Source of the DNA: Caldilineaceae bacterium
Lineage (GTDB): Bacteria > Chloroflexota > Anaerolineae > Caldilineales > Caldilineaceae
NCBI GenBank assembly: GCA_022842065.1
Contig: JALHQH010000023.1
Span: 62,001 to 126,000, forward strand
Length of the DNA: 64,000 bases
Direction of reading: 5' to 3'
The position numbers and the translations under genes are program-made. The number at the start of each line of letters is the position of its first letter. Position 1 is the first letter of the stretch. The notes under the pieces are model-generated. The model saw nothing but the letters and a program-made list of their open reading frames with translations, had not been told where the DNA came from and ran no database searches. Below, one piece after another: positions 52,401 through 61,500 of the stretch.

Positions 52401-54443
52401 GGCCGGCGCGCTGCCACTCGCTGTCGTTGGCGGTTGGGCCGGGGTTGTCGCTGGTGGCGCGGCTGCTGGTCCGGCCAGTGTGCCGGCCGAGGGCACGCCC
52501 GCCGGCAACGGCAGGGTTGGGTCCCACTGCGTGCCGACCCAGTGCTGACCGGCGGTGCCAACCGTGGCATTTAGGAGTGATGGCTCAATATCACTGGCCG
52601 TGCGCCCACTCAAACCGCCCCAGGCAAAACCCAGGTCGAAGAGATCCTGGTTGCTGTTCGTCACCTCGGTGATCAGGGTGGCGGCGCGGTCATCGATATC
52701 ACTTTCCTGAACATAGAGACCCAGGTGAAAGCCATAGTGCTCCTGATAGATCCGCAACTGGCGCACGACTTCTTGTTTGATCTGATAACTGGCCTTCTTC
52801 TGCCGCCCGCGCGCATAGCGGTCATAGTCGATCAGGCTGCCCGCATTAAACATCACCGTATCGCCCTCGGCCACTCGGCCCGCTAGACAGGCTCGCTGTA
52901 GATCGCCGGCCAGATGGAAGAATTTGACCTCACGCGGGCCGGCATAGACATGGCCATCAACAATCTGGCGCATCGCGCCCAGGCGGTTGATCTCGGCATG
53001 TTGAAAGGTGCCGACCCCATAGACGAGGACACCGCGCCGGTTGAGTTCGCGCACTACCGCACGCAGAATCTGTGGCGTCGCATCGCGCGATTTGATGTCA
53101 AGCAGGACGCTAAAGGTCTCTTTGTGAAAGATCTCTTTGTAGAGGTTGACTACGTCACGAAAGCTAAGTTGATTGCGGAAGGTTAAATGGGTGGCCTGAT
53201 CCCTGGGATTATCAAAGCGCGGGTGCAAGGTCGGATCTTCATATTCGCGGGCACGGGTTTCCCAATTGGGATCCTGGGCCAGGGTCAACGCGCGGCAAAA
53301 GAGATCCATCCATGCGCCCGGCAGTACCCCACCCAAATCACTCTTGCGATTTGTGCGCACGTCACTGTATTGGCGATAGCCGGTCGCATTTTCGAGCGCC
53401 GTCTGGGTCGCGGTGCCGTGTGCGATCACCATCTCGCGCACCAGTTGGCTGGCCAAGCGGTCGCGTTCCTCATCCGTCTGGGCGCGCTTGTAAGCTTCGA
53501 CCACCGTTGTGGGCAAAAAGGCATCCCACTCCAGCGCTTGCATACGCCTGATGCGATCTGCCCGTCCCCCTTCGCGGCGCTGATCCATGCCTTGGGTCTT
53601 GATCAGCCCATAGGCCGCCATCACCGGGTTGTTCTCCAACATGGGGATAATCACATCCGACCCTTCGCGGCTGCGCAAGGCGTTGCTCACATCGCGGTGG
53701 ACATCGGGCATTAACGCCTGCAAAATGCGGTTCCACTTGGGGTCAGCCAGCAATTCACGCGCCGCGCCCATAAAGGCCCCGTGGGCATAAAATTGGTTGC
53801 GCGTCTCCGGGATCGGGTCACTCACCTGGCGCTGGATCGGCGCGCTGCTTGGGCCACTCGCGGCGGTTGGTCCCGCCTGTGGTCCAGCCGCCGCCTCCTG
53901 TTGCACGACGTGGGTCAACTCATGGGCGAGGAGCTGTTGTCCTGCCGGTTGGCCCGGCTGATAGTGGCCCGCGCCAAAATAAATGTGCTGGCCGTGGGTA
54001 AAGGCCTGGGCCTGCAACGCGGCCGCCGCCTGCGCGGCAGCCGCCCCGGCATGAACGCGCACCGCATCCAAGTTGTGCCCAAAACGCGGGGCGAGGCGCG
54101 CCCGGTCCGCACTTGCTAGTGGTTCGCCTGGTGCGCTGGGGATCAAAGCGGCCGGCACCGCGAAACCCCCGGCCTGACTGTCAACAGGTGTAATCGGACC
54201 GGCATTGTCCTGTCCCATCACCTGCGCCGCCACGCGATCCGCTTCCGCTTCATGGCGATCCCCTGGCGCTGTCACGGTGAGTTTGGGTTGAACCTGCGTC
54301 GCCTCCCCCGCGTTCCCCAGAAAAAGCGGCAGCCCACCAACGCCGTTGGCAGTACGTGTTTGGCTGCCGGCGGATTCACCTTGCGGCGGTGCCCCCTGGT
54401 TGACTTTTTTCGCTTTTGGTTTGGCAACAACGGTATTTTCCAT
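49449..54443 (-). CDS. Giant DUF4157 protein, candidate eCIS payload
   Basis: A 1664-residue protein; the ATG at 54441-54443 is preferred over an upstream TTG. N-terminus: a DUF4157 domain at about 80-190, with FGHNLDAVRVHAG and the metal motif HELTHVVQQE (174-183). Residues about 370-650 form an alpha/beta region (SVLLDIKSRDATPQILRAVV; RGVLVYGVGTFQH). A Pro/Ala-rich linker follows at about 660-710, and a beta-rich block at about 720-930 (GNLGFRLDLFLRYGPGVLRN). A second zinc-protease-type motif lies at 1108-1112 (IMHEYVHVLQQQQ) with a downstream Glu. A coiled coil then leads to a C-terminal domain containing GDIDFVEEIDI near 1341, possibly a nucleotidyltransferase-like fold. DUF4157 is strongly linked to eCIS cargo in the literature. 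There is no Sec signal, which fits loading into the tube. Confidence 0.8.
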   Translation of the reverse strand: MENTVVAKPKAKKVNQGAPPQGESAGSQTRTANGVGGLPLFLGNAGEATQVQPKLTVTAPGDRHEAEADRVAAQVMGQDNAGPITPVDSQAGGFAVPAALIPSAPGEPLASADRARLAPRFGHNLDAVRVHAGAAAAQAAAALQAQAFTHGQHIYFGAGHYQPGQPAGQQLLAHELTHVVQQEAAAGPQAGPTAASGPSSAPIQRQVSDPIPETRNQFYAHGAFMGAARELLADPKWNRILQALMPDVHRDVSNALRSREGSDVIIPMLENNPVMAAYGLIKTQGMDQRREGGRADRIRRMQALEWDAFLPTTVVEAYKRAQTDEERDRLASQLVREMVIAHGTATQTALENATGYRQYSDVRTNRKSDLGGVLPGAWMDLFCRALTLAQDPNWETRAREYEDPTLHPRFDNPRDQATHLTFRNQLSFRDVVNLYKEIFHKETFSVLLDIKSRDATPQILRAVVRELNRRGVLVYGVGTFQHAEINRLGAMRQIVDGHVYAGPREVKFFHLAGDLQRACLAGRVAEGDTVMFNAGSLIDYDRYARGRQKKASYQIKQEVVRQLRIYQEHYGFHLGLYVQESDIDDRAATLITEVTNSNQDLFDLGFAWGGLSGRTASDIEPSLLNATVGTAGQHWVGTQWDPTLPLPAGVPSAGTLAGPAAAPPATTPAQPPTTASGSAPAPGAANPPASVASTAREIVLPPVPLIDAHEESFTLYEMPTTRTPFAETIIELPPPFFFATAGIYGNLGFRLDLFLRYGPGVLRNIRLVYDTAAARYTGTAQFYLPVAAGPRARLYGGLTGSVNLWGANDLEIIALAGGLEAIGQAPLLLAIGPSIRVIYDSGELSFSLRNQVDAGFALLFDLNALAEARLLGDKVWEKRWQLFHWQWGQAVRMGSLFSLDYNNGQLQPLRVEPFAERIDVDGLLAGLSAPAQQEVQTLPPAQQGLDARLRDLLTTTGGDPDLILLALAEASDAERSALLADATLLAGLERAIGATLWPTALAILNNAQSATTPSLKARTVFLADRHIQSGRFQDALHVIVSELQAGGLINGTLCGFTYVRQTGQGEGATFFPDYTVVDGRQVPTGASDVEIYDPAFVNVPWLYSTIMHEYVHVLQQQQAHPVGTMREPDFMARMEVEAYLWEIEHARGSGVIVSRQQMAEIGRRLRDHYLLLSAANQARYRDRYDAAQARVAEAQQGLLPANLTYSVDEARRELQAASRELSELIRRREGAPDDERREIDRQIAEIERRRTAVLVEVMLADNPNVQIVDPVQGIYRVPVVDGQGIVQYLYGSIVVAWHIAAVSPAVFSIGARISANDRPGVTTRLATAGTGVQGRVNPFPGDIDFVEEIDIVADSAAAGGESLALTIIDFVQRSQTQPDFEFLRMILFYRPRTEPTNSEAWFAADILAAGRNPVVLRRFGSKLTHVRAINSFWRAFVDGRFIDITKVLNVHAMTAAGDELFATESRNAGYNLAYLDQPAQIPASNLGEFAAAMREDARRLADAGNWLKAAKRAYNYFTVTGNLEAIRQLEPVFRTDEAMVSQQSAALEAVAGALLPARDPRGRRSRRGFPSRILPADEARSQLERVAAVIEHSLPTVGTPPRSPAAIATALRRAAARCRGDATGLLRPDVALSDEINTLFQETKALINQGVAGVVEPVINTYIR

Positions 54444-54571
54444 GCGCAAACATCCCTATCGCAGCGTGTGTTCGTCATCGGGGCACGATATATCATCCCC
54501 CGACGACGAGCATACCCATCGTCCATCATTCGCTAGCCAGGGCAACCAGGGCATTTCCCTCCCACGGCTCC

Positions 54572-56575
54572 TCATGCTTTCAACTCCGTCGGCAACTGTT
54601 TGCCCTGCTTGCGATACTCGCTGGCTAACCCTTCCACCAAGTCCGCATAGACCAGAGGTCGCCTGGCGGATTGGGCCAACACCGCCGCGGCCAAAACGAC
54701 GTTGCGGATATCACCCCCCGCCAGATCCGCACTGGCGGCCAGGCGATTCAACTCCTGCGCGCGCAGCCCAGGTTGCTCGCCCAGATGCGAAAGCCAAAGC
54801 GCGCGCCGTTCCTTGGGACCGGGCAACGGGAACTCGATGATCAGATCGAGCCGCCGCGCAAAGGCGCTGTCAAAACGGCTGCGGCTGTTGCTGGTGAGCA
54901 GGGTAATGCCATCATAGGCTTCAATGCGCTGGAGTAGGTAGTTAGTCTGGGCGTTGGCAAAGCGGTCGTTGGCCTGCTGTACCTCTGTGCGTTTACCAAA
55001 GAGCGAGTCCGCCTCATCAAAGAGCAGCACCACTTCGGCAGCTTCGGCGCGCGCCAGCAACTGGGCCAGATTCTTCTCCGTCTCACCGATATACTTGCTG
55101 GTGACGGCGGCCAGATCAACGCGATAGAGCGGCAGCCCCAATTGTGTTGCCAACCAGCCCGCGGCGAGTGTTTTGCCGGTGCCCGATGGGCCGACCAGCA
55201 ACGCCCGCACCCCCGGCCGATAGCGCGCCTGGGCCGAAGCACCCAACCCCGTCACTAACCCATCGCGCGCCCGACAGCGCATGAGCAATAGTTCCAATTC
55301 ACGGCGTAGCGTGCTGGTGACGACCAGCGCCGCATCGGCAACCGGATCGGGCAAGGGCTGCGCCAGCGCATCCAAACCGCCCCCTTCGCCAGACCAGGCC
55401 GCGGCCAAAATATCCTGGGTGGTTAACGCAGCCCGCCCGGCCAGTAGCCGCTGGTGATGAGCCAGCCGACCCAACTGAGCGATCCGCCCGCTGCCATGGC
55501 GATGATCGCGCGCCAACTGCGCGGCCAGCGTGTCATCCTGTAAGGCCTGTTGCCAAAGCTGTTGCCGCTCCGCTCGCGGCGGCGCGCCGAGCGTCCAATG
55601 CAGCGTGGTTTCGCCCACCAACTCGACACTGCCATCGGGGCCGCAGAGAACCAAAATTGGGCCTTGGTAATCAGGCAATGGGGGCAGCACCCGCTGTTCG
55701 CCTGGGGCCAAGTTCAAACAAAAAACGGGCAACAGGCGGCGCAGGAGCAGCCAGGGCGTCAGGCCGGTTAATTCGCTTGTCGCAATGAAGAGCGGCCGCT
55801 GCCCTAAGGCTTGGGCAATCGCGGCTGCCACCGCCTTCCCTTCCGCTACCGCCGCCGTCCGCACCACCAGCGCACGCCCGGTCTCGGGACGTAAGGCATT
55901 GCCCTGGCGCTGGGCTTCGGTCAACAGCGAGGGCGGCAAAGGAATCGCCGGGGCGCTGCCCAAACCAATCGTTGTCCCCGGCCAGGCGCCATCGATGCCC
56001 TTGAGCGCCAGCCCCAAATGCAAGGGCAGTCGTATGCTGCGTTCGGGCAAGGGCGCGCCGTCACCCAGCACGAGCAACAACTCACAGCGCACCGCCACCC
56101 CGGTCAGCAACAGGTCGATCAGCACTTGCTGACTGCCCAGCGCGTCGGCGAAGACCGCATCTACCAGCCCCAACGTCGGTCGCGAGCCACCCAGGGGTGC
56201 CTGTAAATAGGCCAACGCTCGCCCCACCATCAGCTCATCCTCGACCGCGGCGGCCAGTGCAATCACCAGCAACTCAAAGACCGTCAGCCGCAAGGTCTGG
56301 GCCAACTGCAAAAGTGGCAGATCGCCGGCTGCCGGCTCGCTCAGATAGGCGAGCAGCGTTGTTGACCAGCCGCGCTGCAGGGGATCCACGCGTTGCAGGT
56401 GTGCCGCCAGATAGCGCTGTTCAGGCTGATCGGGCGCATTGGCGAGGGCATCGCCAATGCGCGCGCTAAGAGCCGCCAGGGCATAACTGCGCAGCGTGGG
56501 CTGTGGCGCAAGGGTAGGGGTTGCCTCAGCTCTGGGGTGAAGGCCGTTATGGTGCGGCACGGCTTGGTTGTTCAT
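54572..56575 (-). CDS. AAA+ ATPase of contractile injection systems (Afp15-like)
   Basis: A 667-residue protein from the ATG at 56573-56575 with AGGAG upstream. The N-terminal 430 residues are helical and Leu/Ala-rich, with winged-helix-like segments ([20 protein letters not shown]). The C-terminal AAA+ domain has Walker A GPSGTGKT at about 462-469, Walker [16 protein letters not shown] near 511-525, sensor-1 [13 protein letters not shown], and the arginine-finger region [15 protein letters not shown]. This is the CDC48-type ATPase present in nearly all eCIS loci (Afp15/PVC15), thought to help assembly or effector loading. It lies next to the tape-measure-like gene, as in other eCIS clusters. 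Confidence 0.9.
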   Translation of the reverse strand: MNNQAVPHHNGLHPRAEATPTLAPQPTLRSYALAALSARIGDALANAPDQPEQRYLAAHLQRVDPLQRGWSTTLLAYLSEPAAGDLPLLQLAQTLRLTVFELLVIALAAAVEDELMVGRALAYLQAPLGGSRPTLGLVDAVFADALGSQQVLIDLLLTGVAVRCELLLVLGDGAPLPERSIRLPLHLGLALKGIDGAWPGTTIGLGSAPAIPLPPSLLTEAQRQGNALRPETGRALVVRTAAVAEGKAVAAAIAQALGQRPLFIATSELTGLTPWLLLRRLLPVFCLNLAPGEQRVLPPLPDYQGPILVLCGPDGSVELVGETTLHWTLGAPPRAERQQLWQQALQDDTLAAQLARDHRHGSGRIAQLGRLAHHQRLLAGRAALTTQDILAAAWSGEGGGLDALAQPLPDPVADAALVVTSTLRRELELLLMRCRARDGLVTGLGASAQARYRPGVRALLVGPSGTGKTLAAGWLATQLGLPLYRVDLAAVTSKYIGETEKNLAQLLARAEAAEVVLLFDEADSLFGKRTEVQQANDRFANAQTNYLLQRIEAYDGITLLTSNSRSRFDSAFARRLDLIIEFPLPGPKERRALWLSHLGEQPGLRAQELNRLAASADLAGGDIRNVVLAAAVLAQSARRPLVYADLVEGLASEYRKQGKQLPTELKA

Positions 56576-56611
56576 CGATGCTCCTGAAAGGCACGGCAAG
56601 CCACCCAGCGG

Positions 56612-56796
56612 GTTCCCGAATGCCTGCCTGAGATGCAAAACCCGTTAATGGAGGGTTAAGAATTAAATCTGGTAAACATATTCGTAGCGGCACGGCATGC
56701 CGTGCCGCTACGAATACCGAACTATTTTATTAAGGCTCATAAACGGGTTAACACGTTCAACCCGTTTTAACGGGTTTTGCATCTCAGCAGGTGAAT
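56612..56796. repeat. Inverted-repeat element with 38-bp perfect palindrome
   Basis: Outer arms contain TTAACGGGTTTTGCATCTCAG: one copy at about 56766-56787, the inverted copy at about 56628-56648. Between them, 56679-56716 is a perfect 38-bp palindrome centred on GGCATGCC (half: TATTCGTAGCGGCACGGCA). The right end matches the repeat at 22419-22457. It sits between the tape-measure and ATPase genes, both read leftwards, and may end or slow the transcript between them. Confidence 0.9.
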
Positions 56797-58578
56797 TCAT
56801 TCACCTGCAACGTGCGCCACGTAATGGAAATAGACCACCCGCCCCAACCACGCCACCCAGCCTGGATTAAGATCAAGCCCAGCGCGGCGCACGCGGATGT
56901 CAACCTGGCGTAACGCAAAGGTGAGATCCAGGTGGGTGGGCGTGGCGGTCACCCAGCCCGGTCGGCAGATTAGTTCGGCCAGGGTCAGACCGGCTTGGGT
57001 GCGACACCATCTTTCGATTGCGTCGATCCAGGCGTCGACGGCCGCTTGGAGGGTCAGTTCCGTTTGGCGCGCGGTAAACAGGTGGGAAATCGGTTGATCC
57101 AATCCCCAATCCACCCACCGTGGCGGCATGGCAAAAGGCCAAGTGGGGGTTGCATCAATTTCCTCTACACAATCCAATGGTCGCAAGACGGCATCGCCGG
57201 CGGGTATCCCTAACCGTTCTCCCACAACCAGGAGCAGGCGCACGGGCAATTGTACGTCGATCCAGGGCGGCCAGGCCCGTAACCAATCCGCCCAGCCCAG
57301 TTGGTGCAACATCGGCAGCAAAAAGTAAAAACCGGCGTAGGCAGAATATTCGCCGATGGGTAACGGCTGGGCTGCCATGTCGTCCGCGGGCACTTCGGCC
57401 GCGCCTGACGATGGCTCTGCCGCGGCGAAGACCGGTGCCGGGGTCAGCGGTTGCGCAGGGGCCGATACCGTTGACGGTGCTGTTGGTATAACTTGTTTCG
57501 CTGCGACCGCGATGGGGTGCCGGACGGGCTGCGGCGCGCGCTGTTCAATTGCAGTCGTTGCGCCGCTTGTCGATTGGTGCGGCTGCGGTGGCGCGCCTTG
57601 CTCAACGGTTACATGACGGACACCTGGTTCAGTCACCACCGCAACCGCGCCGGACGGGTTTGCGGTGTGCGCTGATGGGTTGGTATGGTTCGGTCGGGCT
57701 TGCTCCGTGACGCGCGCGCTGGGTACCACCTGGCGAATCAACCGCTGCGCCTGACTCGTCAGCGCGGGGTGGTGCAAACGCCCTGGTTGCTTGCTGGCAA
57801 GCGCCATCGCCGCCAGCCAGATGGTACGCATATCTTGTGCGCCCCAGGCTGCGCCCCAGGTCGTCAACAAGGTCTGTAATGGCGACGGTGGCAAAATACA
57901 TTGCCCAGGCAAAGGTTGTGCCAAAGGGGCAATTGTTCTTCCCTCGTGCCCCATCCTCGCGGACACAGTTGGCGCGATCGCTTGATCTGCCTCAACTGCG
58001 GGCAGGGTAAGACCACAAGCTTGTAATAGCATCGCGCCATCCTGTGGCTGCAAGCTTGCCAGCAGTGGTGCCAATGCCTGGTGACGAGCGAGGGTATCAA
58101 CCATACGTAATGCCGCGCCCGCCCTGGCTGCGCACTGGATGACTTGAAAAAGTAACTGCCGCAAGGCCTGGTCATGCGCCTGCGTCGGCTGCCAACCGCG
58201 CACGGCCAGCGGCCAGAACCATTCAGGCGGGGTAATGCCGCGCGCCAAACGCAAGGCCAGGCTAACATAAGGCTCGACCTCATCCTGAAAGTAGACTACC
58301 GGCTGGCTAGCCGCGCCGGGGCTTTCGGCATGGACGGCAGTGGTTTGCAGGTGGCGCATGCGTTCTTCAATGGTTAGCGCCAGACTGTTTGGACTCTGCT
58401 GGCGCTGAATCTTGCCCACGGCCAGCCGCCGCACGATCAATAGCCGACCGCCTTCGCCGTCGAGTAGCGAAGCGGTGTGGAGCGCATCTTCCAGCAACAG
58501 CGCGCCGCGCCGGATCAGTGCATCATCGGGGGCGCGCAGCCGGAGGGTGTGCACGCGGCGCGTGTGTGGGCTGTTCAT
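56797..58578 (-). CDS. Contractile injection system tape-measure-type protein
   Basis: A 593-residue protein; the ATG at 58576-58578 overlaps the previous stop (ATGA). The N-terminal 60 residues (RVHTLRLRAPDDALIRRGAL; GRLLIVRRLAVGKI) and the end (LDLTFALRQVDIRVRRAGLD; LNPGWVAWLGRVVYFHYV) match the conserved borders of the CIS tape-measure family (PF19268-type). The middle (about 290-430) is Pro/Ala/Thr-rich and variable, where tube length is set. It should line the tube and fix its length. It is directly upstream of the Afp15-like ATPase, the usual order Afp14-Afp15. Note the term 'tape measure' is by family; it was not tested. Confidence 0.78.
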   Translation of the reverse strand: MNSPHTRRVHTLRLRAPDDALIRRGALLLEDALHTASLLDGEGGRLLIVRRLAVGKIQRQQSPNSLALTIEERMRHLQTTAVHAESPGAASQPVVYFQDEVEPYVSLALRLARGITPPEWFWPLAVRGWQPTQAHDQALRQLLFQVIQCAARAGAALRMVDTLARHQALAPLLASLQPQDGAMLLQACGLTLPAVEADQAIAPTVSARMGHEGRTIAPLAQPLPGQCILPPSPLQTLLTTWGAAWGAQDMRTIWLAAMALASKQPGRLHHPALTSQAQRLIRQVVPSARVTEQARPNHTNPSAHTANPSGAVAVVTEPGVRHVTVEQGAPPQPHQSTSGATTAIEQRAPQPVRHPIAVAAKQVIPTAPSTVSAPAQPLTPAPVFAAAEPSSGAAEVPADDMAAQPLPIGEYSAYAGFYFLLPMLHQLGWADWLRAWPPWIDVQLPVRLLLVVGERLGIPAGDAVLRPLDCVEEIDATPTWPFAMPPRWVDWGLDQPISHLFTARQTELTLQAAVDAWIDAIERWCRTQAGLTLAELICRPGWVTATPTHLDLTFALRQVDIRVRRAGLDLNPGWVAWLGRVVYFHYVAHVAGE

Positions 58579-61500
58579 GCGAAGAAGGTCCCGGCAATCG
58601 AATGCACAAAAAAGGCTTGTGGTTCGCCAAATTGCACTTTGTCATTTTGCTGGAGCTGCACATTACCCTCGATCGCGTTGACAATCCGGGTGCTGGCGCG
58701 GTCGGCGACAATGTCTTCGACGACGGCCTGGGCCACCACGCGTTGATCTCGATAGATCATCACCGGCATCCCCACACGCACTTTGCCAGCGGCCACCTTG
58801 GTCGGGTCGACGCCGATGGTCACCCGCCCACCGGGTTTGACAGGGGCGGTTTCCTGGACGCGCCCGCTCACAATCTCGTTGACCGGGGCATGGCTGGCGA
58901 GCAGGATAGAGACGCGAATCAAATCGCTGAGCAGGGCAACGCCTTCGCTCTGTCGTGGGTCCATACGCCCATAAAGCCAGTCAACCAAACTCTGGATCTC
59001 ACGCCGTTCCAGATAAGGGATCTCGCCCCAACGCGGTAAGGTCGCCAGGTTGCGCAGATTCACCGCCTCATCAAACTGGCTCAAACGCTCAGCCCAGAGC
59101 AGGCGGATCACCGGCAGCAGCTCGCCAACATGTGTATAGAGGCAACCGGCCACCTGTGCAATGTTATCCAGCTCGCGCACCGCTTGTTGGACCACGGCGC
59201 TGTGGCCGTGTTTACCCTCAATCAGATCGCCCAGGGTAATGGTCGCCTGCACGCGGTCACGCGTGCGTTGCCAACTCTCACCGACATAGCGAGTCAGGTC
59301 AAGTTGGGCGGTCTGCAACTGCACCTGTTGGATCGTCTGGCGCTGGGCCGCTACGACATTGCCAATCGATGCGCCAAGCGACGAGGCCACAATCCCGACG
59401 GTCGCTGGCGTGATCGGCTCTGCCGTTGCCAGTTGGAATTGGGCGCGCATTTTGGCGCTTTCCACCGTTTTGATCAGAATACTCGTGCGATCCAAGGTAT
59501 CAATCAACTGCCCGATCTGGGTAAACCAGCGCAGGGGCGCCTCGCGCAGCAGATCGACCATCATCCGCAGATCGGGGGGGAGCGCGATCCGGGGTCCCTG
59601 TAGACAAGCCGGGGCGGTCGCCGTGCGTAAACTGGGATCCAGGGTACGGGCCGGCGTGGTGCGCACGGTTTGGGTGAGGCGGGGCCGCTGGTAGGCCAGG
59701 AAATTCACCTCTTCGGCCAGGATGCGCGCCCGCCGCTGGTTGATTGTGTTGATCCGCGCCTGTTCTTCGGCAAAGAGAGCGCGCGCGACCGCCAGATCGT
59801 GACGGGTTACGGTTAACGCGGCCCCGATCTCATCCAGACGCAGCAGCGCTTGTTGGGCCAGGCGCTGGATCGTGGCCAGGGTCGCTTGACAGAGTTCCAA
59901 TGCGCGGCGATAACTGGCGACGCGCCCTTCGACCAAACGCAGCGCGGCGACGGCGTTGTCAATTGCGCGCACACCAACCGAGAAGAAGCCCGCTTCGTCG
60001 CCATCGGTCGGGTCGGGGTCATGGCGGCCCAAAAGAATCTCATCGGCCAGTCCCTTGCGGATCTCGGCAAAGGTACGGCGCTCCTGGAGGCGGCGCGTCA
60101 CATTACTGCCATCGCGCACCGGCACCTCTATCGGGTTGCCATTGTCATCCAGCCGGTAGAAGCCTGGCACTGCCAGGTCATCCACATTGATCTCCAGATC
60201 GGCCATCTGCTGGAAGACATCATACTTGGTCGAAACCGTGAAACTTTTGCTCTCGGCCGCAGGCGGTTGTGCCAGCCGGTCGGCCACGGCCACGGTGCGG
60301 AAGTCATAGGCTTTGCCGACAATCGGTGCTTGCTCGAAGATATCATCAGTAGTGGGCGGCTTTTTGGGCGGCAAAGTTTGGCCACCGGTGGTGTCAGTGA
60401 GAATGTCGCTGATGTCACCCAGCCGATCGCGCAGGGTCGTTCCCCCCAGTTTCGTATTGATCAGATCGCCTTCGGTAATCAGCTTGCCAGTGCCCGGCTC
60501 AAGGCCGATAATCCGATCTTGGGGTAACGTTACCCGCCCGGTGAGGGTACGGCCGGCCACCGAGAGATCCCCGCCCAGCGGTCGTTCGGCCACCGGGGCG
60601 CGGGCTGCGGCGGCGGGCGAAGGTAGATCAGCCGCCACTGTTGTCGACGTTGCCGACCGCGTAATCCCTTTACCGACGTTGACCTGCTCTAGAAATTTGT
60701 CCAGATCCGCACGCGTGGCCAGTGCGCTTTCGCCCTGCGCAATCGCGGCCAGCGCCGGTGAGGTTGCCAGCCGACTGGCCGCGCTACTGCCCAGCAGCAG
60801 TTGCCGCAGCCGGTAGATGTCAGTTTGCACCAGGACAAAACCCGTGTCGATCTTATCGTTGGCGCGGTTGATCTTGTCTCTCAACGTCGCAATCAGCGCG
60901 TTGATGCCCATTTCATCCAACTGCTTGCGTTCGGCCTCACTTAAGGGCGTGTTGACCAACTGCGCCCGCAATTCGGCCAGCGCCGTCACCTGTAGCGCAT
61001 TCGCGCCGGCGAGGGGCGTGGTGCCATAACTCTCTTCGCGCGGATCCAACGTTCCGGTAGCCGGACTCTCCGGCTCCAGCGCATCGGGGTCGGGATCGGG
61101 GTAACTTTCCGGTTTACCGGTGATGGCGGCAATCAGAGCGCTGCGTTTGGCGCGCAGGTCCAGGCGGCGTTGGAGCCATTCACCCCGCTCTGCTACCAGT
61201 TCGTTGATGCTGGTTTCAAATTCAGGGTCCACCTGTTTGACCTGCAACAGATCGGGGTCATACCAGATCTGGGGCACCGGCACAAGCAGGCGCACATAGT
61301 CGGTCGTCGTCAGATCGTAGGGTGCCAGCGGGGCCGCAGCTTCTATCGCTAGATCCAACTGCTCGAGCGGGACGGGCACGGCGTCTACGGTAAAGCCGGT
61401 CGGGAAAAAGTGGTTAGTTAGCTGCAACGGCACTTCCGGCTGTGCTTTGGCCGGGGCGTCATTCGCCGCGGTGCGCGCCTGGAATTGGGCCAACGTCTCA

